Of a stretch of 49,481 bases of DNA, positions 16,606 through 24,889 are shown piece by piece; position 1 is the first letter of the stretch, and every line of letters begins with the position of its first letter. The position numbers were made by a program, and so were the translations under genes. Below the pieces are notes generated by a model. It was not told the DNA's origin. It worked only from the letters and a program-made list of their open reading frames with translations, and searched no databases. The stretch is from Desulfogranum marinum. GTDB lineage: Bacteria; Desulfobacterota; Desulfobulbia; Desulfobulbales; Desulfobulbaceae. The stretch is taken from NCBI RefSeq assembly GCF_016918565.1, contig NZ_JAFFQD010000040.1:1-49481 (forward strand). Direction: 5' to 3'.

Positions 16606-17703
16606 ATGAATACGTCGGATACGTCCAAGTCTTTTCAGAAAGAATTCATCGAAACCGTCATTAAAATCTGTATTCTTGGAACAATGGTTCTCTGGACCTT
16701 GCTTATCATTAAACCGTTTCTGATGCCTGTTCTCTGGGGGATTATTATTGCGGTTGCCATGGAGCCCTTTATTGCCGGAGTTGCGGCAATGATGGGAGGA
16801 CGGAGAAAAGCAGCGGCTGTTCTTTTTGCTTTGGTTGTTATTGCAGCCCTGATTATTCCTTCCGTAAAACTGGTTGCCTCCTCGGTAGATACTGTTCAAT
16901 CCATTGCAACCGCAATGGAAGAAAATACCTTAAAAGTTCCACCCCCGCCTGCAAGTGTCAGTGAATGGCCGTTGATCGGCCCCTCACTGAGTAAAACCTG
17001 GACCCAGGCCTCCATCAACCTGGAAACAGTCTTGAAGCAATACGGCCCGCAGCTAAAAACCGGAGCCCTTACCCTGCTCGGTTCTGTTGGCGGTGGGGTG
17101 AAAGGCGTTTTTATGTTTATCATTTCCGTGGCTATTGCTGCCGCATTTCTGGCTACAGCCGAAAAAAGTTCTGCAGCAATTGAAAAAATTATTACCCGGT
17201 TTGCAGGTGACCGCGGGGAAGAGATTACCAGTCTTGCCACAGCAACCATTAGAGGCGTGATGCAGGGCGTTGTCGGAGTGGCGGTTATCCAGTCAGTTCT
17301 GTCAGTCATTGGTATGGTGATTGTCGGCGTGCCTGCGGCAGGGTTGTGGGCTGCTCTTGTACTTGTAATGGCAGTGATTCAACTGCCGCCCATACTTGTT
17401 CTCGGGCCTGTTGCTGCATGGGTCTTCACCGCAACTACCACTGTGCCCGCAGTTTTTTTTCTTATTTGGGCCATTGTGGTGAGTGCCAGTGACGGCATTT
17501 TAAAGCCCTTGCTCATGGGGCGCGGGGTTGATATTCCCATGCTGGTGATCTTGCTTGGCGCCTTGGGGGGTATGATGCTTTCCGGCATCATAGGTTTGTT
17601 TGTAGGCGCAGTGGTAGTGGCCATCAGTTACACTTTGTTTACAGCCTGGGTTGATGAAGAAAGCGACGCTTCTCTGGCGGATACAACCGACAAGGCAGAA
17701 TAG
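16606..17703 (+). CDS. AI-2E family (UPF0118) transporter
   Basis: A 365-residue membrane protein of the AI-2E transporter/PerM superfamily. Some members export the AI-2 signal and others are Na+/H+ antiporters, so the substrate is open. Two N-terminal helices are followed by a periplasmic region (residues 60-150), then a cluster of C-terminal helices with the family's conserved GVMQGVVGVAVIQ and AVIQLPPILVLGP segments. GGAGG at 16591-16595 precedes both an ATG at 16600 and one at 16606; spacing is four and ten bases, and I prefer 16606 with reservation. It starts a plus-strand run of four genes with an outer-membrane factor 20 bases later. Confidence 0.87.
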   Translation: MNTSDTSKSFQKEFIETVIKICILGTMVLWTLLIIKPFLMPVLWGIIIAVAMEPFIAGVAAMMGGRRKAAAVLFALVVIAALIIPSVKLVASSVDTVQSIATAMEENTLKVPPPPASVSEWPLIGPSLSKTWTQASINLETVLKQYGPQLKTGALTLLGSVGGGVKGVFMFIISVAIAAAFLATAEKSSAAIEKIITRFAGDRGEEITSLATATIRGVMQGVVGVAVIQSVLSVIGMVIVGVPAAGLWAALVLVMAVIQLPPILVLGPVAAWVFTATTTVPAVFFLIWAIVVSASDGILKPLLMGRGVDIPMLVILLGALGGMMLSGIIGLFVGAVVVAISYTLFTAWVDEESDASLADTTDKAE

Positions 17704-17723
17704 CGTAAGGGTAAAAAACAACC

Positions 17724-19238
17724 ATGAATACGGTATGTTTTCGATCATATGTTTATTCTGTGTTTGTTTTGCTCCTGCTTGGCGGCTGTGCGATGGTTGG
17801 GCCTGACTATCAGACTCCGGAAGCAAAGCAGCCGACAGGCTGGAGTGTCGACGATACTCCGTTGTTTAAAAAGCCATCAAAAGATGATTCGATAGCCTGG
17901 TGGACTCTTTTTAATGACCCTGTGCTGGATCAACTTGTTGCAACTGCCTTTGAGCAGAACCTGGAGCTCCATAGTTCCGGGCTGCGTATTATGGAGGCCA
18001 GGGCCCAGTTGGGACGTGTTAAAGGAAATATGTATCCCCAGGTGCAGGAAATGAATGGTGACCTGTTCAGCATCGGAGCAACAGGTCCAGCTGACAACAG
18101 GTATTATAATGCCGGATCAATCGGGTTTGATGCTGCCTGGGAGATGGATTTCTGGGGTAAATTCCGTCGTGGAATTGAATCTGCTGATGCCAACCTGCTC
18201 TCCACTGTGGCAGATTATGATGATCTGCTGGTCTCGTTGACAGCGGAAGTTGCTCGCACCTATTTTGCCATCCGGACCCAGCAGGAGCGTATCGACCTCG
18301 CCCAAAAAAATGCAGAACTCCAGCAGAGATCGCTGCAGTTGGTTATCCTCCAATTTGAAGCTGGGACCGTTACCGAGCTGGACGTTCTCCAGGCAAAGAC
18401 TCTGCTTTCAAGCACCCTTGCAACCATTCCAAACCTGACTGCTTCGCTTAATTCCTTTAGATATGGATTGGCTGTACTTTTGGGAATGCTGCCTGAAGAA
18501 ATGGATGCTACTGTTCTTCCCCCTGGTGAAATGCCTCAGCTGTCGACCAAAATAGCAGTTGGGATGCCTGCTGAACTGCTCCGCCGCCGACCTGATATTC
18601 GTCGAGCAGAAATGCAGGCTGCGGCTCAAAGTGCCCAGATCGGGATTGCCAGAGCAGAGCTTTTTCCAAGCTTTACTCTGTTTGGCTCCCTTGGCTGGAG
18701 CGCAACCGACAGGGGTAGCAACGACCTGGGGGATATCTTTGATGCCAATAGCTTTTCTTATAGCTTTGGTCCTGCCTTTCAATGGAATCTGTTCAACTAT
18801 GGACGGCTCAAAAACGAGGTCCGCATCCAGGATGCCCGTCTGCAGCAGCTGATCACGGCATACCAGAATACGGTTCTCAATGCCGCCAGAGAGGTGGAAG
18901 ATGCGATGCAGACACTGGATCAGGCAATTAAGGAAGCTGAGCTGCTCAAACAGGGCGTGGAGACTTCAAGGCGATCGACCGAGCTTTCCATGCTGCAGTA
19001 CAAGGAAGGATTAGCCGATTATCAGCGTGTCCTTGATTCCACCAGATCACTTACCCAAAAGCAGGATCAGTATGCACAAACAAAAGGTAATATTGCCACT
19101 GATATGGTTGCGCTGTACAAAGCTGTTGGTGGAGGGTGGCAGATTCGGGAAGGAAAGCCGTATGTACCCGATGCGGTGAAAGATACAATGGAAAAACGAA
19201 CAGATTGGGGACGCCTGTTGGAGTATCCGCTCCAATAG
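17724..19238 (+). CDS. Outer-membrane efflux lipoprotein (NodT/OprM type)
   Basis: A 504-residue TolC-superfamily outer-membrane factor that forms the exit duct of a tripartite pump. The signal sequence ends in a lipobox (LLGGCAMVGPDYQTPE, Cys about residue 22) as in OprM and NodT proteins. The two OEP repeats show the expected helices and connecting segments (PAELLRRRPDIRRAEMQAAAQ, ARAELFPSFTLFGSLGW). It lies between the AI-2E-type permease and the membrane-fusion adaptor in the same direction, so it should serve the HlyD/DUF2955 pump downstream. The substrate is unknown; small aromatic acids or dyes are typical for comparable pumps. Confidence 0.93.
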   Translation: MNTVCFRSYVYSVFVLLLLGGCAMVGPDYQTPEAKQPTGWSVDDTPLFKKPSKDDSIAWWTLFNDPVLDQLVATAFEQNLELHSSGLRIMEARAQLGRVKGNMYPQVQEMNGDLFSIGATGPADNRYYNAGSIGFDAAWEMDFWGKFRRGIESADANLLSTVADYDDLLVSLTAEVARTYFAIRTQQERIDLAQKNAELQQRSLQLVILQFEAGTVTELDVLQAKTLLSSTLATIPNLTASLNSFRYGLAVLLGMLPEEMDATVLPPGEMPQLSTKIAVGMPAELLRRRPDIRRAEMQAAAQSAQIGIARAELFPSFTLFGSLGWSATDRGSNDLGDIFDANSFSYSFGPAFQWNLFNYGRLKNEVRIQDARLQQLITAYQNTVLNAAREVEDAMQTLDQAIKEAELLKQGVETSRRSTELSMLQYKEGLADYQRVLDSTRSLTQKQDQYAQTKGNIATDMVALYKAVGGGWQIREGKPYVPDAVKDTMEKRTDWGRLLEYPLQ

Positions 19239-19338
19239 AAAATGTTCTGCAGGAGCCTGAGGTTACTCTAAAGGGTATGCCCGGTCGAATGATGGCTGCA
19301 ACATACGGTATTTTGATAATTCTTAACTGGGTTGAACT

Positions 19339-20487
19339 ATGTCGAGTGAAAAAAATGCCACCAACGAAGAAGCCCCTTTAGCAGGTACTGCACCAGTGGA
19401 AGAAGAGGGGACTAATAAACCAAAGAAAATCGATCGAGTTTCACTGTGGACGGCAATTATTGTCGGTCTCTGTGTCCTTATTTTCTGTCTCCACATTTTA
19501 GCGGATAAATATACACCCTATACCAGCAACGGCAGAATAGAAGCCTTTGTGGTGCCCATCGTGCCACAGGTCTCTGGCCCGCTCACATCGGTCAATGTGG
19601 TTCACAATCAATTTGTAACAGAAGGGCAGGTTTTAGCAGTGGTTGATACCGCTAAGTATGAGCTGGCAGTTCGTCGAGCTCAAGCAGACCTGCAGCTGGC
19701 TACACAAACATCGGAGGCGGATATTGCCGCAGTCACAACTGCCCAGGCAAGAGTTGCTGAAGCAGAAGCCAACCTCCGCAATGCCCAGGTGAAAGGGCAG
19801 CGCATTATAAAACTGTCAAAACAGGGCGCCGCCTCATTATCCAGGGCAGATGATGCCCGGTCAAGAATTGAGGCCAGCAAGGCAAAATTGGCAAGTGCGC
19901 GCTCAGAGTTGGAAAAGGCAAAAAGTCATCTTGGCGAAACAGGTGAGGATAACGCAAAGGTCCGCTCAGCACTGACGGCTCTTGAAACGGCTCAACTTGA
20001 CCTTAAGCGGAGCACTCTACGGGCCCCTTCAGATGGTATAATTACCAACTTGACTGTTGATGTCGGCCATTATGCTGCTACTGGAGCACCGGTGATGACC
20101 TTTCTTGCCACCAAGTTTGTCTGGATCCAGGCTGATATGCGGGAAAACAGTCTCTTGAATATCAAGAAGGACGACCCGGTGGAGCTGGTCCTGGATGCTG
20201 CACCAGGCCATATTTTTAAAGGGAAGGTTTTGAGTGTTGGGTATGGTGTGTCTGATAATGCAGGTAACACCCTTGGTGGTCTGACAACTGTGCAGCCTTC
20301 TCAGGGGTGGTTGCGACAGGCGCAGCATATGCCGGTGCTGATAGCATTTACCGATGGTTCTGCCAAAGAGTTTAAACGTATGGGCGGGCAGGTGAACGTC
20401 ATAGTGTATACGAGCAACAAGCCGGTGCTGAATACACTTGGCCGATTTTGGATTCGGATGATCAGTTTTCTCTCCCATGCCTATTGA
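19339..20487 (+). CDS. HlyD/EmrA-type membrane-fusion protein
   Basis: A 382-residue periplasmic adaptor. One N-terminal membrane helix (IIVGLCVLIFCLHILA, about residues 35-55) is followed by a biotinyl-lipoyl-like half (FVVPIVPQVSGPLTSVNV), a long alpha-helical hairpin (residues 100-215), the second lipoyl half (LRAPSDGIITNLTVDVGHY) and a beta-barrel with the FVWIQADMREN pattern. This is the HlyD_D23/EmrA architecture. It would bridge the DUF2955 inner-membrane protein and the outer-membrane lipoprotein encoded beside it. The start codon has only a weak ribosome binding site. Confidence 0.92.
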   Translation: MSSEKNATNEEAPLAGTAPVEEEGTNKPKKIDRVSLWTAIIVGLCVLIFCLHILADKYTPYTSNGRIEAFVVPIVPQVSGPLTSVNVVHNQFVTEGQVLAVVDTAKYELAVRRAQADLQLATQTSEADIAAVTTAQARVAEAEANLRNAQVKGQRIIKLSKQGAASLSRADDARSRIEASKAKLASARSELEKAKSHLGETGEDNAKVRSALTALETAQLDLKRSTLRAPSDGIITNLTVDVGHYAATGAPVMTFLATKFVWIQADMRENSLLNIKKDDPVELVLDAAPGHIFKGKVLSVGYGVSDNAGNTLGGLTTVQPSQGWLRQAQHMPVLIAFTDGSAKEFKRMGGQVNVIVYTSNKPVLNTLGRFWIRMISFLSHAY

Positions 20488-20515
20488 TAGAGAGGCTCCA
20501 GAGGAGGACAGGACC

Positions 20516-20545
20516 ATGCTGACGGTAGCTCTTCACCTGGTGTGA
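20516..20545 (+). CDS. Nine-codon leader ORF before the DUF2955 gene
   Basis: A strong ribosome binding site (AGAGGAGG, 20500-20507) precedes ATG 20516, which opens a nine-codon frame encoding MLTVALHLV and ending in TGA at 20543-20545. The stop overlaps the GTG at 20542 and lies two bases before ATG 20548, the two possible starts of the next gene, which have no good site of their own. It looks like a translational coupler. Whether the peptide itself matters is unknown. Confidence 0.45.
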   Translation: MLTVALHLV

Positions 20546-20547
20546 TA

Positions 20548-21573
20548 ATGAATGTAACCACTGTAAAAATAGTGCGCATGACCGCTGGCCTGACCGCCGC
20601 GGTGGCCGTAAGTTACGGTATTGCCTGGCCACTCTCTTTTGTTACCCCTATTTTTGCAGCGATATTTTTGCTGTTTCCTGTCTGGATCGGCTGGAAAATG
20701 GCTGTTCAGCTCATAGGTCGCCTTGTATTCAGTCTGTTTATCGGGCTGATTATCAGTGAATATCTGCTCGTTTTCCCTCTTCTCTGCATACTGATTTTAG
20801 GCATATTGCTTTTTTATATCTATTATAACGACACGCCTGCCGCACCGCCGATGGCCACCCTGTTTATGACCATAGGCGTTATAATGGTACCAATTATGGG
20901 GCTTTCCGGAGCCCAGCTTTCCCACCTGATAGCCATTGGTCTGCTGTTTAACATGACCTGCGGCCTTTTTTTTGCTTGGTTGTTTCACCGGCTCATTCCC
21001 GACAGCCTGGCTGCGCAAAAGGCAGGAGGTCCTGCCGCTGCCAAGCCTCCTCCACCGCCGGAACCTACACCAGAAGAGCGGGCGCGCCTCGCCCTTACAA
21101 GTACTCTTGTTGCCCTTAGCGCCGTTGTCTTCTTTTTTTCTTTCAATCTTGCCCAGTACGCTCTTGCCATGCTCTATATTTGCCTCATGGCCGGCACACC
21201 AAGTACTGTTGCCTCCTTTCAGGTGATGAAGGCCAATTCCCTGGCCACCTGCATTGGCGGAGCTGCCATCATTGTTGCATTCAACCTGCTGGTAGCCGTT
21301 CCCACTTATATGTTTCTATTACTGGTGGTGTGTCTGTTTGCCTATCTGTTTTCAGTAAAAATTTTTACCGGCGGAGCGCATGCAGCAGCTTTTACCTCAG
21401 GCTTGACGACATTTCTGGTTTTGCTTGGCAGTTCAACCGGAGTCGACAAAGAGGCAAGTATCAACTTTTACCTGCGTATTGCCCAGGTGTTGTTTGCAGG
21501 ATTGTTTACGATTGTTGCTCTCAGGGTGGTTGATCATATCCTCCGACCAAAAAGAAAACGGATAAAAACCTGA
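20548..21573 (+). CDS. DUF2955 (FUSC-like) inner-membrane efflux protein
   Basis: A membrane protein of about 341 residues with ten or so hydrophobic helices in two blocks, separated by a cytoplasmic Pro/Ala-rich linker (AKPPPPPEPTPEERA) near residue 170. This arrangement is that of DUF2955 proteins, which are related in layout to the FUSC/AaeB aromatic-acid exporters and usually sit beside a HlyD adaptor, as here. It probably forms the inner-membrane part of the tripartite pump. ATG 20548 is chosen; GTG 20542 is an alternative. Translation is probably coupled to the nine-codon leader upstream. Confidence 0.8.
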   Translation: MNVTTVKIVRMTAGLTAAVAVSYGIAWPLSFVTPIFAAIFLLFPVWIGWKMAVQLIGRLVFSLFIGLIISEYLLVFPLLCILILGILLFYIYYNDTPAAPPMATLFMTIGVIMVPIMGLSGAQLSHLIAIGLLFNMTCGLFFAWLFHRLIPDSLAAQKAGGPAAAKPPPPPEPTPEERARLALTSTLVALSAVVFFFSFNLAQYALAMLYICLMAGTPSTVASFQVMKANSLATCIGGAAIIVAFNLLVAVPTYMFLLLVVCLFAYLFSVKIFTGGAHAAAFTSGLTTFLVLLGSSTGVDKEASINFYLRIAQVLFAGLFTIVALRVVDHILRPKRKRIKT

Positions 21574-21739
21574 TACCTTAACAGGTGTATTATCTGGGAC
21601 GGGGGTTACAGTACAGATTGTTTTCTGTGTTGAAGTGCTTAATATAAATAATAAATTAATGTTTATACTTGAATGTGCTCTGCCCTGAGTGAGTCTTTTT
21701 TCCCGTAGTTGTTGCTATTCGGTTTCCTGATGGTCGCTG

Positions 21740-21760
21740 CCTGGTCACCGCGGTGCCAGG
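21740..21760 (+). other. GC-rich dyad upstream of the solute-binding protein gene
   Basis: CCTGG at 21740-21744 and CCAGG at 21756-21760 flank CACC/GGTG, giving a near-perfect 21-base dyad 48 bases before the ATG at 21808. It may be an operator or an mRNA leader hairpin. Confidence 0.35.
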
Positions 21761-21807
21761 GAGTACCGGTTGAAGTGTTTTTCAATGTAACCTGGAGAGA
21801 GGTAATC

Positions 21808-22734
21808 ATGAAAAAACAGTATCTACTATTATTGGGGATGCTCATCTGGTGTTTTTTGTGCCCAGCGCTGCAGGCTGGTGAAATAGAGCGGATTCAGGAC
21901 AAAGGGGAGCTCATTGTTTCACTGAACAAGGACTACCCCCCCTTCTCCATGGAGCAGGAGGGAAAACCGACGGGATTGGATGTTGACCTGGCTCGACTTG
22001 TTGCAGACTATATGGGGGTAAAACTCACCTTTATCCGCCCTGCGCTGTATGAGGAGCAGATTCCAGCCTTGCTGTCCGGCAAAGCGGATATCATTATCGC
22101 AGCGATGACCCGGACCGTTGAACGCGGCCTGTTAGTAAACTTTACCCAGCCTTATTTTACAGTGAGCCAGGCCGCCTTAGTACGAAGGGATAAAATTGAC
22201 AGCGCTGCAGAATCGTATTTTGATCTGACATCCATCAAAAACATACGGGTAGGGGTCAAGGCGGGGACCACCCATGAGGAATTTGCACGACAACTCTTTG
22301 CCCCTGCCTCGATTCAAACCTACCCCACGGTGGAGGCCGCTGCTGCGGCATTGGTCAACGGCGAAGTAGATGCCGTGACAGCGGACTCACCTTTTGTCAG
22401 CATATGGAGGGCTACTCACCCCAGCCTTCATCCTCAAATTAAGGCCCTGCTGGCACCAGTAACCCAGGAGTCCTATGGGTTCGCAATCCGTAAGGGCGAC
22501 CAGGATTTTCTGCACTGGCTCAACCTGTTTATTGATCAGGTTCGTTCGGACGGTACCCTGGATCTTCTTATCCATGACTATTTTGTCGCACTCACCTGGG
22601 CCAGGAAAACAGCATCACCAACCTCTCTGACCCCCGCTCAAATGCTACAGAATAGATTTATCCAGCAAAAGAAGGAAATGCTGGAAGAGCGAAGGAGAAA
22701 GGCTATCAATGCAAAGGGCGGCAGCTATGAATAA
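21808..22734 (+). CDS. Family 3 (amino acid-type) solute-binding protein
   Basis: A periplasmic binding protein of the SBP_bac_3 fold, 308 residues from ATG 21808. That start is chosen because GAGAGG lies just upstream and a signal peptide follows directly (cleavage near LQA). Diagnostic segments are YPPFSMEQEGKPTGLDVDLARLVA, ALLSGKADIIIAAMTRTVER, IRVGVKAGTTHEEF and GEVDAVTADSPF. Ligands are usually amino acids or small acids. An extra C-terminal stretch of about 40 residues is very rich in Glu, Lys and Arg. The next gene, 15 bases on, is a secondary symporter rather than an ABC permease, which is an odd partner. Confidence 0.88.
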   Translation: MKKQYLLLLGMLIWCFLCPALQAGEIERIQDKGELIVSLNKDYPPFSMEQEGKPTGLDVDLARLVADYMGVKLTFIRPALYEEQIPALLSGKADIIIAAMTRTVERGLLVNFTQPYFTVSQAALVRRDKIDSAAESYFDLTSIKNIRVGVKAGTTHEEFARQLFAPASIQTYPTVEAAAAALVNGEVDAVTADSPFVSIWRATHPSLHPQIKALLAPVTQESYGFAIRKGDQDFLHWLNLFIDQVRSDGTLDLLIHDYFVALTWARKTASPTSLTPAQMLQNRFIQQKKEMLEERRRKAINAKGGSYE

Positions 22735-22749
22735 GCAGGGAGAACAATT

Positions 22750-24024
22750 ATGAAACTATTCAACTGGTACTTTAAATCTAATCTCCTGCTCAGAATCATG
22801 CTCGGTTTGATATGTGGTGCTGTGGGCGGGTTGGTGCTCGGCGAGGAGATTAGCTGGGTTTCCCCTTTTGGTGATATTTTTGTCAGGCTGTTGAAAATGA
22901 TCGTTATGCCTGTTGTCATGTTTACTTTGATTGTAGGCGCGGCCAGTGTCCACCCTGCTCGTTTAGGACGCGTAGGTGTCAAAGCGCTGGGCATATACAT
23001 GGTCACCACCGGATTTGCCGTTGGCCTTGGCCTGCTTTTCGGCAATATTTTTAAACCAGGAAGAGGTCTTGATTTGACCGGTGCCGGGGGCGAAGTTGCC
23101 AAAACAACCCTGGAAACACCATCGTTGCTTGATACCGTTATCAATATTGTGCCGGTTAACCCCTTTAATGCCATTACCTCCGGTGAAATTCTCCCCACCA
23201 TTTTTTTCTGTCTCATGTTTGGTATCGGCATTGCTTTTTTGAGAGAAAGTGAGGACCAGCGTATTAAGCATGCTGCGACAACGGTATTTCATTTTTTTGA
23301 AGGCGGTGCGGAAATCATGTATCTGGTGGTTCACTGGATACTTCAGTATGCGCCTATTGGAGTGTTTGCACTTATTGCGGTGGTTTTCGGGACCCAGGGG
23401 GCGGAAGCTTTTGGCCCACTCGGAATCACCACCTTAGCTGTCTACCTTGCCTTCCTGGCCCATATGTTTTTGGTGTACGGGGCTGGACTTGCTATTTTTG
23501 GCCTCTCGCCGATCAAATTTTTTGCCAAGGCCAAGCAAGCGATTGTTACCGGCTTCGTGACCCGTAGCAGCGGCGGTACCCTACCGGTGAGCATGGAGGT
23601 CGCTGAAGAAGAAATGGGTATTTCCAAGGGCGTGTATTCCTTTTCACTCCCCTTGGGGGCGACCATTAATATGGACGGCACTGCCATCTACCAGGGGGTT
23701 TGCGCCATTTTCATTGGTTTTGCCATCGGCGCTCCGCTGAGCTTTGAGCAGCAGATGACTGTCATTGCCACTGCTGTATTGGCTTCCATCGGGACTGCGG
23801 GAGTTCCTGGAGCAGGTGCACTTATGTTGATGATGGTGCTTAATTCTGTTGGCTTGCAGGTTGAGCCGGGTACCACGGTAGCCATGGCCTATGCGATGAT
23901 TTTCGGGATCGATGCCTTGTTGGATATGGGTCGGACAGCCTGTAATATCACAGGTGACCTGGCCATAACCTGCATCGTCGGTAAAACTGAACAGGAAATG
24001 GATGTGAGCAAATGGCGCTCCTGA
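22750..24024 (+). CDS. DAACS dicarboxylate/amino acid:cation symporter
   Basis: A 424-residue secondary transporter of the GltP/DctA family, driven by Na+ or H+. Eight helices and two hairpin loops are recognisable, including the serine-rich hairpin TRSSGGTLPVSMEVAEEEMG, the NMDGT motif in GATINMDGTAIYQG, and the C-terminal DALLDMGRTACNITGD. The Asp and Arg in this last segment coordinate the substrate amino group and carboxylate in glutamate and aspartate carriers. In C4-dicarboxylate carriers the pattern differs, so an amino acid substrate is plausible. It follows the solute-binding protein gene in the same transcript. Confidence 0.92.
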   Translation: MKLFNWYFKSNLLLRIMLGLICGAVGGLVLGEEISWVSPFGDIFVRLLKMIVMPVVMFTLIVGAASVHPARLGRVGVKALGIYMVTTGFAVGLGLLFGNIFKPGRGLDLTGAGGEVAKTTLETPSLLDTVINIVPVNPFNAITSGEILPTIFFCLMFGIGIAFLRESEDQRIKHAATTVFHFFEGGAEIMYLVVHWILQYAPIGVFALIAVVFGTQGAEAFGPLGITTLAVYLAFLAHMFLVYGAGLAIFGLSPIKFFAKAKQAIVTGFVTRSSGGTLPVSMEVAEEEMGISKGVYSFSLPLGATINMDGTAIYQGVCAIFIGFAIGAPLSFEQQMTVIATAVLASIGTAGVPGAGALMLMMVLNSVGLQVEPGTTVAMAYAMIFGIDALLDMGRTACNITGDLAITCIVGKTEQEMDVSKWRS

Positions 24025-24071
24025 TTTTTTGTTCAGTTTTCAGGAGAGCCACATGTCCTTTGCATGGGAAA

Positions 24072-24392
24072 CTATTGTTGTTTCTGCCAGACCGAATCAG
24101 ATGGAAAAAGATGGCTGCCGGTGGAAATGTCTAGAGGGGCGGCAAGCCAATCCTGTGTACTTTCCAACCAGGTTATAAAATGCGGGGTTTCCTTGTGTAC
24201 CTCAAAAGCCTTTTCACTTGTATAGACTTCATAGAGGTGCAATTTGTTGGGATCAGAGTGGTCTTCAACGATATTGAAGAGCAGGCAATCGGATTCTTTT
24301 TCTACAGATCCGCGACCATCGGCAAGCATGGCTTCAATGAATTCTTCCCGATGTTCGGGTTTGATCTGTACTTTGACAATAACAGCAAACAT
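24072..24392 (-). CDS. Antibiotic biosynthesis monooxygenase-fold protein
   Basis: A 106-residue dimeric alpha-beta barrel protein of the ABM family (YgiN/LsrG-like). The start ATG 24392 is set by AAAAAGGAGAAACC directly before it; the open frame extends upstream to 24440. Family features are the opening MFAVIVKVQIKPEHREEFIEAM, CLLFNIVEDHSDPNKLHLYEVY and the HKETPHF region with the catalytic-type His. Some relatives oxidise quinols and others process AI-2; a substrate cannot be assigned. It lies last in the minus-strand group behind the CoA-binding protein and the flavo-diiron protein, which hints at an oxidative-stress link. Confidence 0.82.
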   Translation of the reverse strand: MFAVIVKVQIKPEHREEFIEAMLADGRGSVEKESDCLLFNIVEDHSDPNKLHLYEVYTSEKAFEVHKETPHFITWLESTQDWLAAPLDISTGSHLFPSDSVWQKQQ

Positions 24393-24450
24393 GGTTTCTC
24401 CTTTTTTTATAGAAATCCGGGCTTGAGAGTAATGGTACAATGAATCCGCA

Positions 24451-24816
24451 TTAATATTGGTTGGTTGCGAGCATCACTAAAGTACATGCTCGCAGTACCT
24501 CAATACCTTCCTCTTGTAACCTTTTTTCAGCATCATCGTCTTCCGTCCCTGGGTTCATAATCACCCTTTTCGGTGCCGATGCAATAACGTCATCTATATG
24601 ATTCTGGAATCTTTTTGGATTAACATACAAGGTTATAGTGTCAATCTGTTCTGTTATACTGGACACAGAATCGTGACAGTGCTGATCTTCAATTTTTGCC
24701 TTAAAAGGATTGACCAGCAGTACTTGATGACCGTGACTGGTTAAAGATTGCATCGCTTTGTAGGCATATCTTGCAGGTTTTTCACTTGCCCCTAAAATTA
24801 CGACTGTTTCAGCCAT
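24451..24816 (-). CDS. CoA-binding domain protein (YccU-like)
   Basis: A 121-residue single-domain Rossmann-fold protein of the CoA_binding_2 family. The N-terminal VVILGASEKPARYAYKAM carries the glycine-rich nucleotide loop, followed by HQVLLVNPFKAKI, and the C-terminal half holds KRVIMNPGTEDDDAEKRL. Proteins of this type bind CoA, but their cellular role is not defined. It is 74 bases downstream of the flavo-diiron protein gene and likely in the same transcript. Because CoA-disulfide reductases occur in the same oxygen-response setting and one is encoded at 26792, a thiol-redox link is possible but inferred. Confidence 0.82.
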   Translation of the reverse strand: MAETVVILGASEKPARYAYKAMQSLTSHGHQVLLVNPFKAKIEDQHCHDSVSSITEQIDTITLYVNPKRFQNHIDDVIASAPKRVIMNPGTEDDDAEKRLQEEGIEVLRACTLVMLATNQY

Positions 24817-24889
24817 TTTTTTACCTCTTGTTTCTTGTGTATCCCGGGTAAGGAATCCTGACAGAGTTATGTCTCTGTCTGGATCGTTT

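Noticed and set aside
15762-16664. Several 60-105 codon frames between ppk2 and the AI-2E-type gene
   Set aside because: They overlap one another on both strands and no one has a domain or a ribosome binding site.
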